Below are positions 1-11,105 of a stretch of DNA of 64,000 nt, one piece after another. The notes below the pieces were generated by a model. That model did not search any database. It had not been told where the DNA came from and was given only the letters and a program-made list of their open reading frames with translations. The DNA comes from Setophaga petechia. Lineage: Eukaryota; Chordata; Aves; Passeriformes; Parulidae. Position numbers and translations under genes: made by a program. The stretch's first letter is position 1. Each line of letters begins with the position of its first letter. Location: contig JANCRA010000007.1 in assembly GCA_024362935.1 (NCBI GenBank), forward strand, positions 22,841,003-22,905,002. Reading direction: 5' to 3'.

Positions 1-512
1 GCTCTATCTGACTCCTGCTCCCAGCTCTGACCACCAGCCCAGGATAGGGAAAATGGAGGCCTGGGGGTGGTTGGAGGATGGCAGGGTTTGTCACCAAGGG
101 ACCAAAGGACCCATGCAGTCAGGGACCCCAGCTGGAGGGCTCATCTTCCCCACAGACACAAAGTCATGGATCCCACAGCTTTTGAGGAAACCTGCTGCTC
201 CCAAGGGTCAGAGGAACCCTGCCAGCCCACCCTCCAGAGCAGTGAGGCACACCCTGCCTCGATGGTGACACAAAACCACAGGGCACTCCTTGAGAGGGTG
301 CTGTGTGAAGTCTCCCATGCACCCAAACATGTGCATGTGCATTGGCACAGGCACTCGTGCATGCACTCAGGTACCCACCCAGGTGCACATGCAGTGTGCT
401 CACACACCTAAGCCTGTCCCCAAATGTCCCCAGCCTCTGCCTGCCACCTCCTTCCTGTGCTGCATGCCACTGCCACGTCAGTGCTGGCCTGCCCGGCTGG
501 CAGGTCCTGCCG

Positions 513-526
513 GTTGCCATGGCAAT
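513..526. promoter_or_regulatory. RFX X-box-like palindrome
   Basis: GTTGCCATGGCAAT is a near-perfect inverted repeat. It matches the established RFX-family X-box layout, two half-sites of the GTTGCC type arranged as a palindrome. It lies about 4.7 kb upstream of the SFRP5 start codon, and no gene model here explains it. The match is seen directly; RFX binding is inference. Confidence 0.4.
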
Positions 527-2229
527 GCTGTGCCTGCCAGGAGATGGAGTTTGCTCTCCTCTGCTGCAGTGAGGGGCCAGGAGCAGCCGTGGGGGTGCTC
601 TCCCTGCCATCCCAGGCTCTGCCCATCATCCCACATCCTGTAGTGTAGCCCCAGGGTTGTCTCCTCTGGCTACACCAACCCAGCCCAAGCAAAGAACTTT
701 TGGTTCTGGGCTCCATGTGCCTCACAGGCCATGGACCTGCTGTCTGCGTGTGCATGTCCCATCCTTTGGTGGGACATCCCCCCGCCACAGGGAGCTGCCT
801 TCTGCCAGCCATACTGCCCAGGAGGTAGCAGCAGGGACAGCAGGGGCTCAGGGTAGCCTCAATGTGCTGCATGGCCCTGCTGCCTTTCCCAGGCCACTGC
901 ACTGTGAGGAGTCCTGGCAGGGCGCTCGCCCTTCTGCTGCCTCTGCTTGGCCCAAAAGAGTGATTTTTCAGGCTGCCCAGCAGCAGGGATAAGCATGGCT
1001 GATGCCAGAGCTGCCTTTACTCCCCTACCTGGCTCCTCCCTTGCACCTGGGGTGGGCAGCTCTGACCTGTCTTGCAGACAGACCCCACAGATCTCTCCTC
1101 CCCCTCGGCCCTGGCTGACCTCCCAGAGGCCCTGTCCCTGGCCCCATGGGACACACATGGGGCACACTTGGTACCCCTATGGCCAGCCTTCAGCAGGCAA
1201 TGTGCCCATCACACCACAGCAGGCATGGCCCAGCAGTGCCCCTGCTCCAAGCCCTGAGCTTGACTCCCAGCCCAGGACCAGGGGGTGTCCCCTGTGTGTG
1301 TCTGGGTGCATGGTGCTGCATCTCATCCCAGCATCTCAACCCTCCCTGCAGTGCAAGGATGACCAGGGCCCATGGAGGACAGCTGGAGACCTGCAACCAG
1401 TCTGGGATCAACCCCTGTGGCTCCATCCTGCACCCACTGCCTGCCGAACCCCTCTCCAGCCTGTCAGACCTGTCAGCAGCTCCAGCTCAGCTTCAAAGGG
1501 GCCACAGAAGGGCATGGCAGCTGCTTCTCCTAGCACTGGAAGTGCTTTCAGTAATGGTGGGGAGCATGAGCTCACAGTCCCAGCGAGGACAACGGTGACA
1601 TTTGGGAGGCACAAACACAGCGTGATTAGCTGATAACCTTTCCTGAGAGATCCCAGGTGTGTGCACCTGGGAGGGAAAAGGGAGGGGACAAGGCCCCCAC
1701 GCTGTGAGCCTCTGGAAAACAGCTCCAAATGTCCCAGCCTGCCCCTTCCCACAGGACAAGGATAGTGCCCCAAACTGGCTCCAACTGACCCTACACACTG
1801 GGCACCCTGAGTGTGGACACCCCTCTGTGGCACCTGCAGCCCAGCTGTGTCCATCTGAGGGGTGGTTCCAGGACCCTCATTGCACTGGGAGCCCCCACAG
1901 AGGGTGTGGGCAGCCCCCCAGCCCATCCCACAGAGTCCACAGGCTGGGACACACAGCATCCTCCTGCACATGGGCAAGCAGAGGAGGATGTGGTTTCAGA
2001 GCAAGGTGCCAAGGTCTGCCATTAGCAAAGGAGCCGGCTGGGAGCAGGGACTGTGCGAGGATTGCTCCCACACCGGGCATGGGTCTGTGGTGGGAGCAGA
2101 CGTGGTGGAGCGGGGAGGGACAAACAGCACTGCAGAGCAGGTCCCCACGCATGGTGCCACGCTGTGAGGGAAAGGGACCCCTCCTCAGAGGGTCTGCACA
2201 TGCGACATGCCTCCTCCCTGCCCTGCTGA

Positions 2230-2720
2230 GTGGGACCAAACGCCGGGGGCCGGGATCGGGGTGTCCGGCCGCGAACAGGGAGGGTCTGTGTGCGAGCTGG
2301 CAGGAACTGGGCAGGGCCAGGAGGTGCTGGCTGGGGGCTGGGAGGGCGCCGGGGCTCCGCAGCTGGGCCGGGAGCGCCGCCAGCACATTCCTGGGGCCGC
2401 CGGGCAGCGGGAGCGTGTGTGGGCGCGGGGCAAGTGCACAGCGATCGAGCGCTGACCCGCCCGCTGCCCGCCCCGGCCGTGCCACATCACCCGGGCAGCC
2501 TCGGCCCCGCGGTGTCCCCGGCCATGCCCCAGCCTCCCGCGGCCGCTGCCAGGCAGGACCACCCGCCCGAGCCGTGCTGCCAGCCCAGCATTGCCCCCGG
2601 CCAGGCTGCTCTCCCGGGAGCTGCTGCGCAGGAACAGTACCAGCGTGCCGCCCCCTCCTGGGACTCGGCATGGACAGCCCCGGTGCGCTGCCTCTCCCAA
2701 AGGCCTCTGCTCCACAATGG
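2230..2720. other. Isolated CpG-rich island
   Basis: CpG dinucleotides are dense between about 2230 and 2560 and remain frequent to about 2720. The flanking DNA on both sides is CpG-poor. The island lies 2.5-3 kb upstream of the SFRP5 start codon. It could be an alternative SFRP5 promoter, the start of an unannotated transcript, or an orphan island acting as a regulatory element. I see no exon with a convincing protein. Confidence 0.45.
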
Positions 2721-3824
2721 GTGCAGCCCGGGAACCAGTCCGGGACTGGGACAGGAAGGGTGAGGGGATGGGAAAAGAGAGGATGAGAGGGAGCCCACTC
2801 AGCCCACCCACCCCGTCCCTGGGGGATGCATCTCTGCTGACAAAAACAAGGTCGGTGGCACCCAAAGGTGCGGCAGAAAAGTGGGTGGGACACAAGGATG
2901 GAAGGTGGCGGCCGGGACCCTGCTCAGCTGCTCCTTTCCTGGAGCCTCCCTTCCCTGCTACAGCCAGGCACGGGTCCCTCCAGGGAAGGTCGGGAGTGAC
3001 GAGGGAGTCCCCCCAGGTGATGTGCTCTTACTGTGTCACCCTGGCTGGCCGTCCCCGAGGTCCTCACCGCAGAGGGGGCAACCCCCATGGCCCCGCTTCC
3101 AGGCTCGCTGCTGTGACAGTGGCGCAGGCAGCGACACAAGCGCTGGCACAGCCAGCTTTCTGGAGTGACAGGAGCAAGTGTCTGTCTCCCAGACAGCTGC
3201 ATGGCTGCAGAACGGAGATGTGGGCACCGGAGCAGCCTGAGCAGACAAGGCACAGGGAAGGGTGCCAGCTACAGCTCTCTTGGGTCCATCCCCTTCTCCG
3301 GGGTACAGCCCAGATCAGCCTGGGGCATCTTGGGTGGGAAAGGGTTAAGGAAGCCACGCGAGTGCAAGAGGGGCTCCCCAGAGCAGAGGCACAGACTCAG
3401 CTCAAGGTAAGGCTGCCAGGACACCCCACGGGAGGCAGACACCGCTCTTGTGGGGCAGCCCTGCTCCCCACAGCACAGCCAGGAGGTGACTCGGGGCTCT
3501 AATGAAGAAGCCTCGCCAGCCCCCTCACCTTCATGTGGTGCAGTGCCAGCTGGCACGGAGGGCTCAGCACCCCCAACACCTTCCTGGGAGGAACTGGGGA
3601 GGCCAGACTGGGCTGTGGGATGGGGCAGGCTGAGACCCAGGAGCTGGTCCATGGTCAAGAGCAGAACAGTGCTGGCAGTGCCACAGAACAGCCCAGGGAC
3701 ATGGCACACCCACGACTGTGCTCAGTATCAGCACTCTGGCAGCTCCACCCTGCACACTCGGCCTCCCTCTGCCTCTGCTCCCAGGCCTCACCAGCCCCTT
3801 CCCAGCCCAGCTCCCATGGCAATT

Positions 3825-4420
3825 ACACCCTGCCCAAGCCCATCCATCACGGATTAGCTATTTTCTATCAGCATTTATCTCCAGACAATCTTACTCCTGC
3901 CGTGACAGCCTGATGCCTCGATCACCCTCCCTCCTGCTACCAGGCAGCCCTGATAAGAGGCTGCTGCATCTTATCGGGCTCCCCGGCAGTTACACATTAA
4001 TGGTGCCATCTCCGGGCTGGGTGGGATGAACCCAGCACACCCTCGGGCTGGAAGCAAGCAGCGCTGGGTGATGCAGTGATGGCTGCGGAGCACAGAGGGC
4101 ATGGGCAGGGTGGGCAGGCTACAGGGAAGGGCAGGTTATGCAGCTGAGGTTCCCAGCATCGTCCCAAAGCTGATGTACCCCAGCAGGGCTGGAGGGACAG
4201 TCCCTGCCCCCAGCCCAGGGCAAAGAGCAGCTGCTATCACTGCCTGCACTGGACTGTTTGCTCTCTCAGCCCATTAACAGAGCTGCCTTATCCGGTGGGC
4301 AGGGGCCAGCAGCAGCCCAAAGCCCGCTGGCCAGGCAGGGGCATCGATCATGGGAAAGGGAGGGGTGCCCCAGATAACCCCTGCAGACAAATGGGTTTCT
4401 AATGGGGTCTTAAGCCTTGC
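3825..4420. promoter_or_regulatory. Candidate distal regulatory element (GATA/homeobox-like sites)
   Basis: This stretch differs from its surroundings: it is less GC-rich and carries a cluster of short motifs. Visible are GATA-type sites (TGATAAG at 3951, CTTATCG at 3970, TTATCC near 4289 and AGATAA near 4372), a palindromic CATTAATG at 3995-4002, and a GGATTA core near 3850. It lies 0.8-1.4 kb upstream of the SFRP5 start codon. Enhancer function is inference from motif density and position only. Confidence 0.3.
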
Positions 4421-5049
4421 ACCCCCCATCTCCAAGGGAATGGGGGAATGTCATCTGGGCAGGACCCTCACGTCATTTGGGCTCTAGCTTTGCCCACACC
4501 CTGAGCACTGGCAGAGCCTGGGTGCAGACCCTTTGCTGGAAGGTGTAATCCCAGCTATCCTGTGCCAGCAGACTGTGCACTGCCCAAGGTACATGCTGGC
4601 AGAACCATCCATGAGAATAAAGACCCCATGCCCATGGCACTGCCTCATTGATGGCACACCTGGCACCTGGGTACAGGAGCCCTCCCAGGGCTGCAGCATG
4701 AAGATTCTGGGGTGTCCTGTTCCTTAAACCCCAGCATCCCAAGCGTATTGTCTTGGGAGAAAAGAGTGGGGAGTAGGGTGGCACAGGGTAGGAAGCAGGA
4801 TCCCCTGCCCCATGGCAGAACATGCCACTCGGGTGCCAGGTGGGATGGGGGCAGCGGGACTGGTGAATAATGGGGACAACTTGTGGCCACAACACCTCGC
4901 CATGGACAGGCGAGCCAGCCCCCCCTGAAAGCATCACCCAAGGGGCACACAGAGCCGAGTGGGCTGGGGGGGTGCATGCAGGGGGGCTCCCTGGGAGTGC
5001 GAGGGGCACTGGAGCACCATGTGCCAGGGAGGGAAGGAGGGAGGGAAGT

Positions 5050-5253
5050 GGCAGCGGTGCGGGCAGGCTAGGGGGAGCCAGGGGCCAGCCCCGGGGGGCC
5101 CGGCAGACAGAGCAGATTGGCTGCCGGCGAGGTCTCCAACCTCCTTAGAAAGGGCAGCGAGCGTGGGAGGCGCTAAGGGAGCAGGCAGGGCGCCGAGCCA
5201 CGCTCCCGTCCCGCTCGGCAGCCGCGGCCGGCAGCGGCGGGCGCGCAGCGGCG
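5050..5253 (+). promoter_or_regulatory. SFRP5: SFRP5 proximal promoter and 5'UTR
   Basis: This GC- and CpG-rich stretch sits immediately upstream of the SFRP5 start codon. An inverted CCAAT box (ATTGG) lies near 5116, and no TATA box is visible. The CpG density continues into coding exon 1. The transcription start cannot be fixed by eye but probably lies between about 5130 and 5230. Confidence 0.45.
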
Positions 5254-7287
5254 ATGCCGCAGGCGGGCACCCACCCGGGCTCCCGGGGCACGGCGCTGCT
5301 GGCCCTGTCGCTGGTGCTGGCAGGGTCCCTGGGCGGCGGGCAGCACTACGACTACTACGGCTGGCAGCCCGAGAGCCTGCCCCACGGGCGCTTCTACGGG
5401 CGGGAGCCGCAGTGCCTCGACATCCCGGCCGACATGCAGCTCTGCCGCGACGTGGGCTACAAGCGCATGCGGCTGCCCAACCTGCTGGAGCATGAGACGA
5501 TGGCCGAAGCCAAGCAGCAGGCCGGCAGCTGGGTGCCCCTGCTCGCCAAGCAGTGCCACACCGACACCCAGCTCTTCCTCTGCTCCCTCTTCGCCCCCGT
5601 GTGCCTTGACCGGCCCGTGTACCCGTGCCGCTCCCTCTGCGAGGTGGTACGGGACTCCTGTGCCCCCGTCATGGAGTCCTACGGCTTCCCCTGGCCTGAG
5701 ATGCTGCACTGTGGCAAGTTCCCCTCTGACCATGAGCTCTGCATCGCCGTCCAGTTTGGGAACAGCAAAGCCACGCCGCCCCCAGGTAAGTGAGAAGGGT
5801 ACTGTATTGGGCTGGGAATGCATGTGGAGCCCCTGCACAGGTGTCCCTTCACCCCTCAGAGCACAGCCCAGGACACCAATGCTGGCCAAGGACTCTGTGT
5901 GTAACAGGGCAGGAGGGGGCACAGTTTCAGCTTTGTCTGGGCACTATTGCCCAGGAGCACTGTGCTCCCAGCTGCCTGCACAGAGCTGTCCCAAGATAAG
6001 GAAGAACACGGCATGAGGTGGGAGCTGCTGGCCGATCCACCGCAGTGCTGTGTCCCTCTGCCGCCACTGGGTCCCATGTCAGCAGGAGAGAGCATGCTGC
6101 ACCTGCGGTGTCAGCCCCACACCGCTGCTACAGGGTGGCTGTCCCCTCAGCCAGGAGAGGGGACATCACCCGAAGGCAGCCTAGGCTCAGGGTCAGGGCT
6201 GTGACAGCCTTAGGCTGGGACCACTCTCACTGTTGCTGTGCTTCAAAGTGCCAGCATCTGATGGGAAGGTGTCCCCATATCTCCTCCCCTCCTGGGGGGT
6301 GACCCTGGCCAGCAAGGTGCTTTGTGCCTCTCTGCATCGCCCCAGCACAGCTACCTAGGGAGCAGAGGAGCTGACGGGGCTCTCCCAAGCATGTCCCCAA
6401 GGAGCTGGCCCTGGTGACAAGTAACAGCAGCATGAAGCTGTGACACTAACTGGTCTCTCACCACAGTGTCCAAGATCTGCACCCAGTGTGAGATGGAGCA
6501 CAAGGCAGATGGCATGATGGAGCAGATGTGCTCCAGTGACTTTGGTGAGTGCTGGGGTCTCCTTCCCAGCCCCTCTGGACAAGGCTCTTCCTCCCCTAGG
6601 TCTGGCAGCTGGGGTGGGAGTTGGCCAGAGGGTGGGGTTGTATGGGGACAGCCCCTGGGAGACCCCTGAGCCATTCCCTTGGACCCTTCGTGCCTGGGAT
6701 GGGTGCACCACAGCAGAAGACATTGGTGGGGGATAGGGGAGAAGACATCTGAGAGGGTCACTGTGGGCGTCTGCTGGACCCTCCCCAGCAACCCCTTTCC
6801 CCTCCTCACCCGGTAACTTCCCCAGAGACCCAACCCAGGGATGGGCTGCACCCTGTCCTGCCCGGGTGCCTGGCCCAGGCCCTCCCCTCCCCAGCACCCA
6901 GCCGTGCTCCCTCCGTCCCCCAACCGTGCCCCGCTGCCCCACACAGTGGTGAAAATGCGCATCAAGGAGGTGACGGAGGAGAACGGGGAGCGCCGGCTGG
7001 TGGCTGCCCAGAAGAAGAAGGTGCTGAAACTGGGCCCGCTGAAGCGCAAGGACACCAAGAAGATGGTGCTGCACATGAGGAACGCCGGTGCCTGCCCCTG
7101 CCCCCAGCTCGACAGCCTCAGCGGCAGCTTCCTGGTCATGGGCCGCAAGGTGGGCGGCCGCCTGCTCCTCCTGGCCATCTACCCCTGGCAGAAGCACAAC
7201 AAGGAGATGAAGTTTGCAGTCAAGTTCATGTTCTCCTACCCCTGCCCGCTCTACCACCCCCTGCTCTATGGGGCTGGGCAGCACTAG
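5254..7287 (+). CDS. SFRP5: Secreted frizzled-related protein 5 (SFRP5), complete, 3 exons
   Basis: SFRP5 is a secreted Wnt antagonist that binds Wnt ligands through a Frizzled-like cysteine-rich domain. Coding exons are 5254-5785, 6467-6544 and 6947-7287. They join in phase and encode 316 residues; the human protein is 317. Residues about 12-25 form a hydrophobic signal peptide. The cysteine-rich domain spans about residues 54-163 and shows all ten expected cysteines, all in exon 1. Exons 2 and 3 encode the netrin-like domain, recognisable from the MCSSDF segment at the exon 2/3 junction and from PWQKHNKE. The start is the first ATG ahead of the signal peptide. The gene is convergent with ZFYVE27, as in human. 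The tyrosine-rich HYDYYGW segment after the signal peptide favours the SFRP1/2/5 group, and synteny decides for SFRP5. Confidence 0.95.
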
Positions 7288-8074
7288 GGCTTTTTGCCCA
7301 CCCTGCCCTTTCCCAGAACTCCTGCACTGGCCCAACATCCCACCCCTGGCTTCTCTGGCTGCACCCCAGGACCTCAGCTCTGCTCACCTCAGCCCCTTGG
7401 CTGTGCCCCAGAACCCAGCTGTGCACCTGCAGGACTCCCTGCTGCATTTGTGGGAGCCCTGATCCACAGCCAGGACACCTGCCTCCTCCCAAGACCCCTA
7501 CTCTGCACCCCTGGGATTCCTGTTCTGCTCCCAGGACCTTCACCCCTGTCCAGGACCTTAGTCTGGACCCAGGACCCTTGTTCTGCATGCTTGTGAGCCC
7601 CAGTCTGTACTGGACACCCTTCTCTACTCCCAGGTTCCCCACCCAGAAGCCCAGAGACCCTTGCTTTCATTTAGGATCCTTGCTTGGCCTTCTTGGCTAC
7701 ACCTGGGACCCCTCCCCTGCAGCCATGTCCTTTGCCCAGCTCCCTCATGATATGCCACAGACCCTCAGCCCCCCCAGTCCCTGTTCCAGCCCACCAACAC
7801 ATCCCATGCCCTCACCTGGATCTCACATCCAGCCCTGGATTATCTCACCTTCCAGAGATCCAGCCCAGGCAGATCCCTCTTGCCCCTCTGTTCCCACTGA
7901 CTGACTCCCTCCAGACTGAGTGCCCAGAGCTGCACAAACCCTTCCTGGGCTCCCCCACTCCCCATGGCACACGGCTCACACCTCCAAGTGCCCCAGAGTA
8001 GCCCTGCTGCACCCCTTGCACACACCCTGCTGTGACCCAGCCACGCACCCCTTGCCCACCAACACCACAGTAAA
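7288..8074 (+). terminator. SFRP5: SFRP5 3'UTR with AGTAAA poly(A) signal
   Basis: The hexamer at 8069-8074 is AGTAAA, a known AATAAA variant. It is followed by a G/T-rich stretch around 8092-8100, which fits a cleavage site near 8090. The stretch between the stop codon and the signal carries no other gene. From about 7310 to 7720 it is a degenerate repeat rich in CCCAGGACC-like units. A canonical AATAAA lies further downstream at 9304-9309 and may serve a longer isoform. Confidence 0.45.
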
Positions 8075-8099
8075 TTATTCCAGCTCGGAGAAGTCTGTG

Positions 8100-10375
8100 T
8101 GCCACTCACTGCAGCTCATGGGTATGAGCACCTTGAGGCTCCCTCAGGCACCCCAGAAGATTGGGAGGGGGGTCCAGTCCTGCCCAATGAGTGAGGCAGC
8201 CTGAGGGAGCGAGGTCACCTCAGGATCTGGCTCTAGCCCCACTCCAGGTGCTGTGCCCAGAGCCTGAGCCTGGGCAGTCCAGCCGAGCCAAGGGATGTGG
8301 TTCCTCGTGGTCACAGGCATCCCTGGAGACTGAGGCACGCCTGCCACTCCAGGGAGCCTGGGAGGGCATTGACATGAGTAGGATGGGGGGACAGGGCCAT
8401 CACTGCTGCTGGAGCCTCACAGCTGGGTTTGGCAGTGGTTTGCCAGAGAAGTTTCTTCCTTTGTCACCCCAGGGGATAAATCCATTGTCTGAGAGCTCAC
8501 AGCACTTGTGAGAAGCCTGGCACTGAGCATCAAAGGGGGCAGATACTGGACCAGGCAGCCTCCAACCCAGTCCTCCCCACACCATACCATCTGAAAATCC
8601 TCTCTGCAGCTCCCTGCCAGCCCTGCTTGGCTGCCAGACCTCCCATGCCACAGCCTCCAGCTTCCTCCAAAATGATTCCTAGGGCCACCCACCTGCACTA
8701 GCCAGGACCTTCCCAGGAGCCCAACGAGCAGGGCAGCCCTCAGCTCAGCCCTGAGGGCAGCAGGGGCTGTCCCTTAGCTCAGCTGGACTCCCCCTGTTTC
8801 CCCCCCAGTCCCAGCTGGCAGGGGGCAGCTTGAGGGACCCTGTCATTCCTGCAGTGCAGACTGGTATCCATCCATCCCAAAGGGTGAGGGGGCCCAAGGT
8901 GCTGCCAGGACATTCCCCCAGTGCCTGCCTGCCTGATACTGCCTTCTCTTCAGAGCTGACCAGCCTCAGGGAGCTCCTGGGACAAGGAAATTGAGGCTGC
9001 AGGGTGTCTGCACCCACCCTCTTCCGGCTGACAAGAGCACTGTGCACCTGCCCTGCTCTGGGCTGATCTCTTCTCCCTCTGCCCTCCTTGGACATGGCCT
9101 TGGCCCCACTGATCAGCCTCCAGAGCCCCAGATCTCCCACTCTGGCCCCACAACCAGCCAGGAACATGGGGCAACCAGCCCCTGCCCCAGCCTTGCAGCA
9201 GAAATGGACACTCCTCCCTGGCCACTGGGGAAAAAAAAAAAGGGGGAAAAAATTCAAAATTCTAGGTTTGTTCAGAGTTTGACTGCGAGCACATTTTCAT
9301 AGGAATAAACACTGTCAATTACATTTTATTGCAAAACTTAAAAAGCATAAATAAAACCCCATCTCCCACAGCCTAAGTTTATCTGTAGCCCTCTGTATTC
9401 TGTGTCATTAGCATCTTCCCAGAGAGTGTTCAGACATACATGGCCATAGTGCTCACTGCTCCAAGTGCTTTCTCTAGAAAATGAGTGCCTCCTCTGCCTC
9501 CCACTGTCAGCTGTCTGATCAAGGTGACCCCTCACAGTCCAGTAATATCCCATTGCAGACACCCTCACAAACATACCCACAGCCCCCTTCCCAATGTTAC
9601 AGCTGCTCCACTGCCCCCCACTGCTCAGCCCTCTGCACACAACTCCCCTGCACACCCAGCACAAGCCAGACACCCTCATCATCAAATGCCAAGTCCAGAT
9701 TTTCTCCAAATTTCCATGCAAAGGAGTTTATGAGCCCACAGCCAAGCTAAGTGTTGAGGCTGCCTGCCACATAGGAGCTCCCACACTGGTGGGATGTGGA
9801 GCTTGCAGCAGGGTCTGGGTTCCAGCAACTTCTCAGACTAGTGGGTGTAACAGCCTGATGGGCACTGACCCCCCAGATTCCCTGGCTTGGGGGAAGCTGC
9901 AGCTGGCTGGCAGGGACCCAGGCCATGGCTCTTCCCAGCTGCACAGCAGCCAGGGTCACATTCCTGGGATAGCTGGGAGCTTTGCTGTTCACACAAGGAA
10001 AGGTCAGCCTTGTGCACACAGGCAGCTGGTGAGACCACCACCCGGGGAGGGCAGGGGAAGGAGCAGCCACGGGAGGCAGAGGAAGCTCAGTAGCTCCTGT
10101 CAGAGCTGAGGTGCTCCCTGGCTCCAGGCCAGCAGGCTCCAGCCCTGGCACAGCTGACAGGCAGCTGCACACAGCTCTGAGCAGGGGGCAAACAAGGCTA
10201 CAGCAGGACACAAGATGGGAATTCCAGTAAAGCGTGGAGAGCTGGTGGCACAGAACACCATTTCTCCAGGAGCACCTGCAGGACAGTAGGGCCAAAGCCA
10301 CAGAGGTGTCAGAGTGACCTGGGACTGGGACAGCTTTTACTGGTATGACACAAGAGCCAGCTGAGGACAAAGAGA
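8100..10375. other. Interval between the SFRP5 and ZFYVE27 3' ends
   Basis: No coding exon is recognisable. From about 9230 to 9480 the DNA turns A/T-rich, with an 11-base A run at 9231-9241. It holds opposing poly(A) hexamers: AATAAA on + at 9304-9309 and 9349-9354, and the complement TTTATT at 9325-9330, which reads AATAAA on the minus strand. These could be distal ends for SFRP5 (+) and for a long ZFYVE27 3'UTR (-). A 127-codon minus-strand frame at 9338-9721 resembles nothing and probably lies in that UTR. Confidence 0.4.
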
Positions 10376-10381
10376 TTTATT
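10376..10381 (-). terminator. ZFYVE27: ZFYVE27 proximal poly(A) signal
   Basis: TTTATT on the + strand reads AATAAA on the minus strand, about 725 bp past the ZFYVE27 stop codon. This gives a 3'UTR of about 0.75 kb (11105 down to about 10355). A second minus-strand AATAAA at 9330-9325 would give a 1.8 kb 3'UTR. Confidence 0.6.
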
Positions 10382-11105
10382 GATCATTTTCTATATGCAT
10401 TTATATATTAATCTGTAGTAGAAAGCAGCAGTCACTAAGTGCACAGAGCAGCACCAACTCCTGCCTTTTGTCACACTGGACACCCAGCCACACAGCCCAA
10501 CCCAAACTCATTCTCTTCCCTCCTCCGGGTTACAGCCAAATTCGGAGGTAAAAGACTAAACCTGCAGGCAGTGAGGCTGAGGAGCACACGAGTGACTAGC
10601 AGAGTCTCAGCTGAGCCAGGATGAAAGACCTAGCTAGTCTAGACCCCAAGGGATGCAGGAGGAGCTCTGAATTGATCCCAAAAATACAGTCACTTATAGC
10701 ACAGTGCTGGGAAAGGTAGGGACAGAGCCCTGAGGTTGTTCTGCCCCACCCGGGAGGTGAAGGCAGGACCACAAGTAGGAAGGATGGCTCTTCCATCACT
10801 GAGCCAGGCCAAAGGGCCTGGGCAAGCACGTGGCAGGGCACAGCAAGTGCCAGAGAGCACCCAGGGCTTGGAGCAGCTGCAGGGATGGGGGCAATGCTCC
10901 ACCACAGCGACCCAGCTGGCACATGGCAAGGAAGGCTGGTCCGTCCAGCCCGGCGCTGGCAGCAGGAGCACAAGTGCAAGCGTCCTCTGGCAGGGGAATG
11001 CCATGCTGGGATCCAAACACTCCAGGCTCCCAGCGGCAAGGGTGCCTGCCCACTGTCCCAGGTGTCAGGCAGTGCAGGACACAAGAGCTGGCTGGGCCTG
11101 TTTCA

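Larger units (their letters stand above)
1..5049. other. Gene-free region upstream of SFRP5
   Basis: I see no exon, RNA gene or interspersed repeat that I can support here. Long open frames exist on both strands, for example 375 codons on + from 1659 and 338 codons on - ending at 1877. They overlap each other in GC-rich DNA, have proline/glycine/arginine-rich low-complexity translations and resemble no family I know. In the human block the neighbour on this side is GOLGA7B, and no GOLGA7B exon is recognisable. Candidate regulatory islands within this stretch are listed separately (513-526, 2230-2720 and 3825-4420). Confidence 0.6.

Noticed and set aside
1659..2893. Overlapping 375-codon (+) and 338-codon (-) frames upstream of SFRP5
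   Set aside because: They have no recognisable domain or splice-supported structure and lie on both strands of the same GC-rich stretch. Composition explains them.
9338..9721. 127-codon minus-strand frame
   Set aside because: It is Cys/Trp/Gly-rich with no family resemblance, and most likely lies in a long ZFYVE27 3'UTR or downstream flank.
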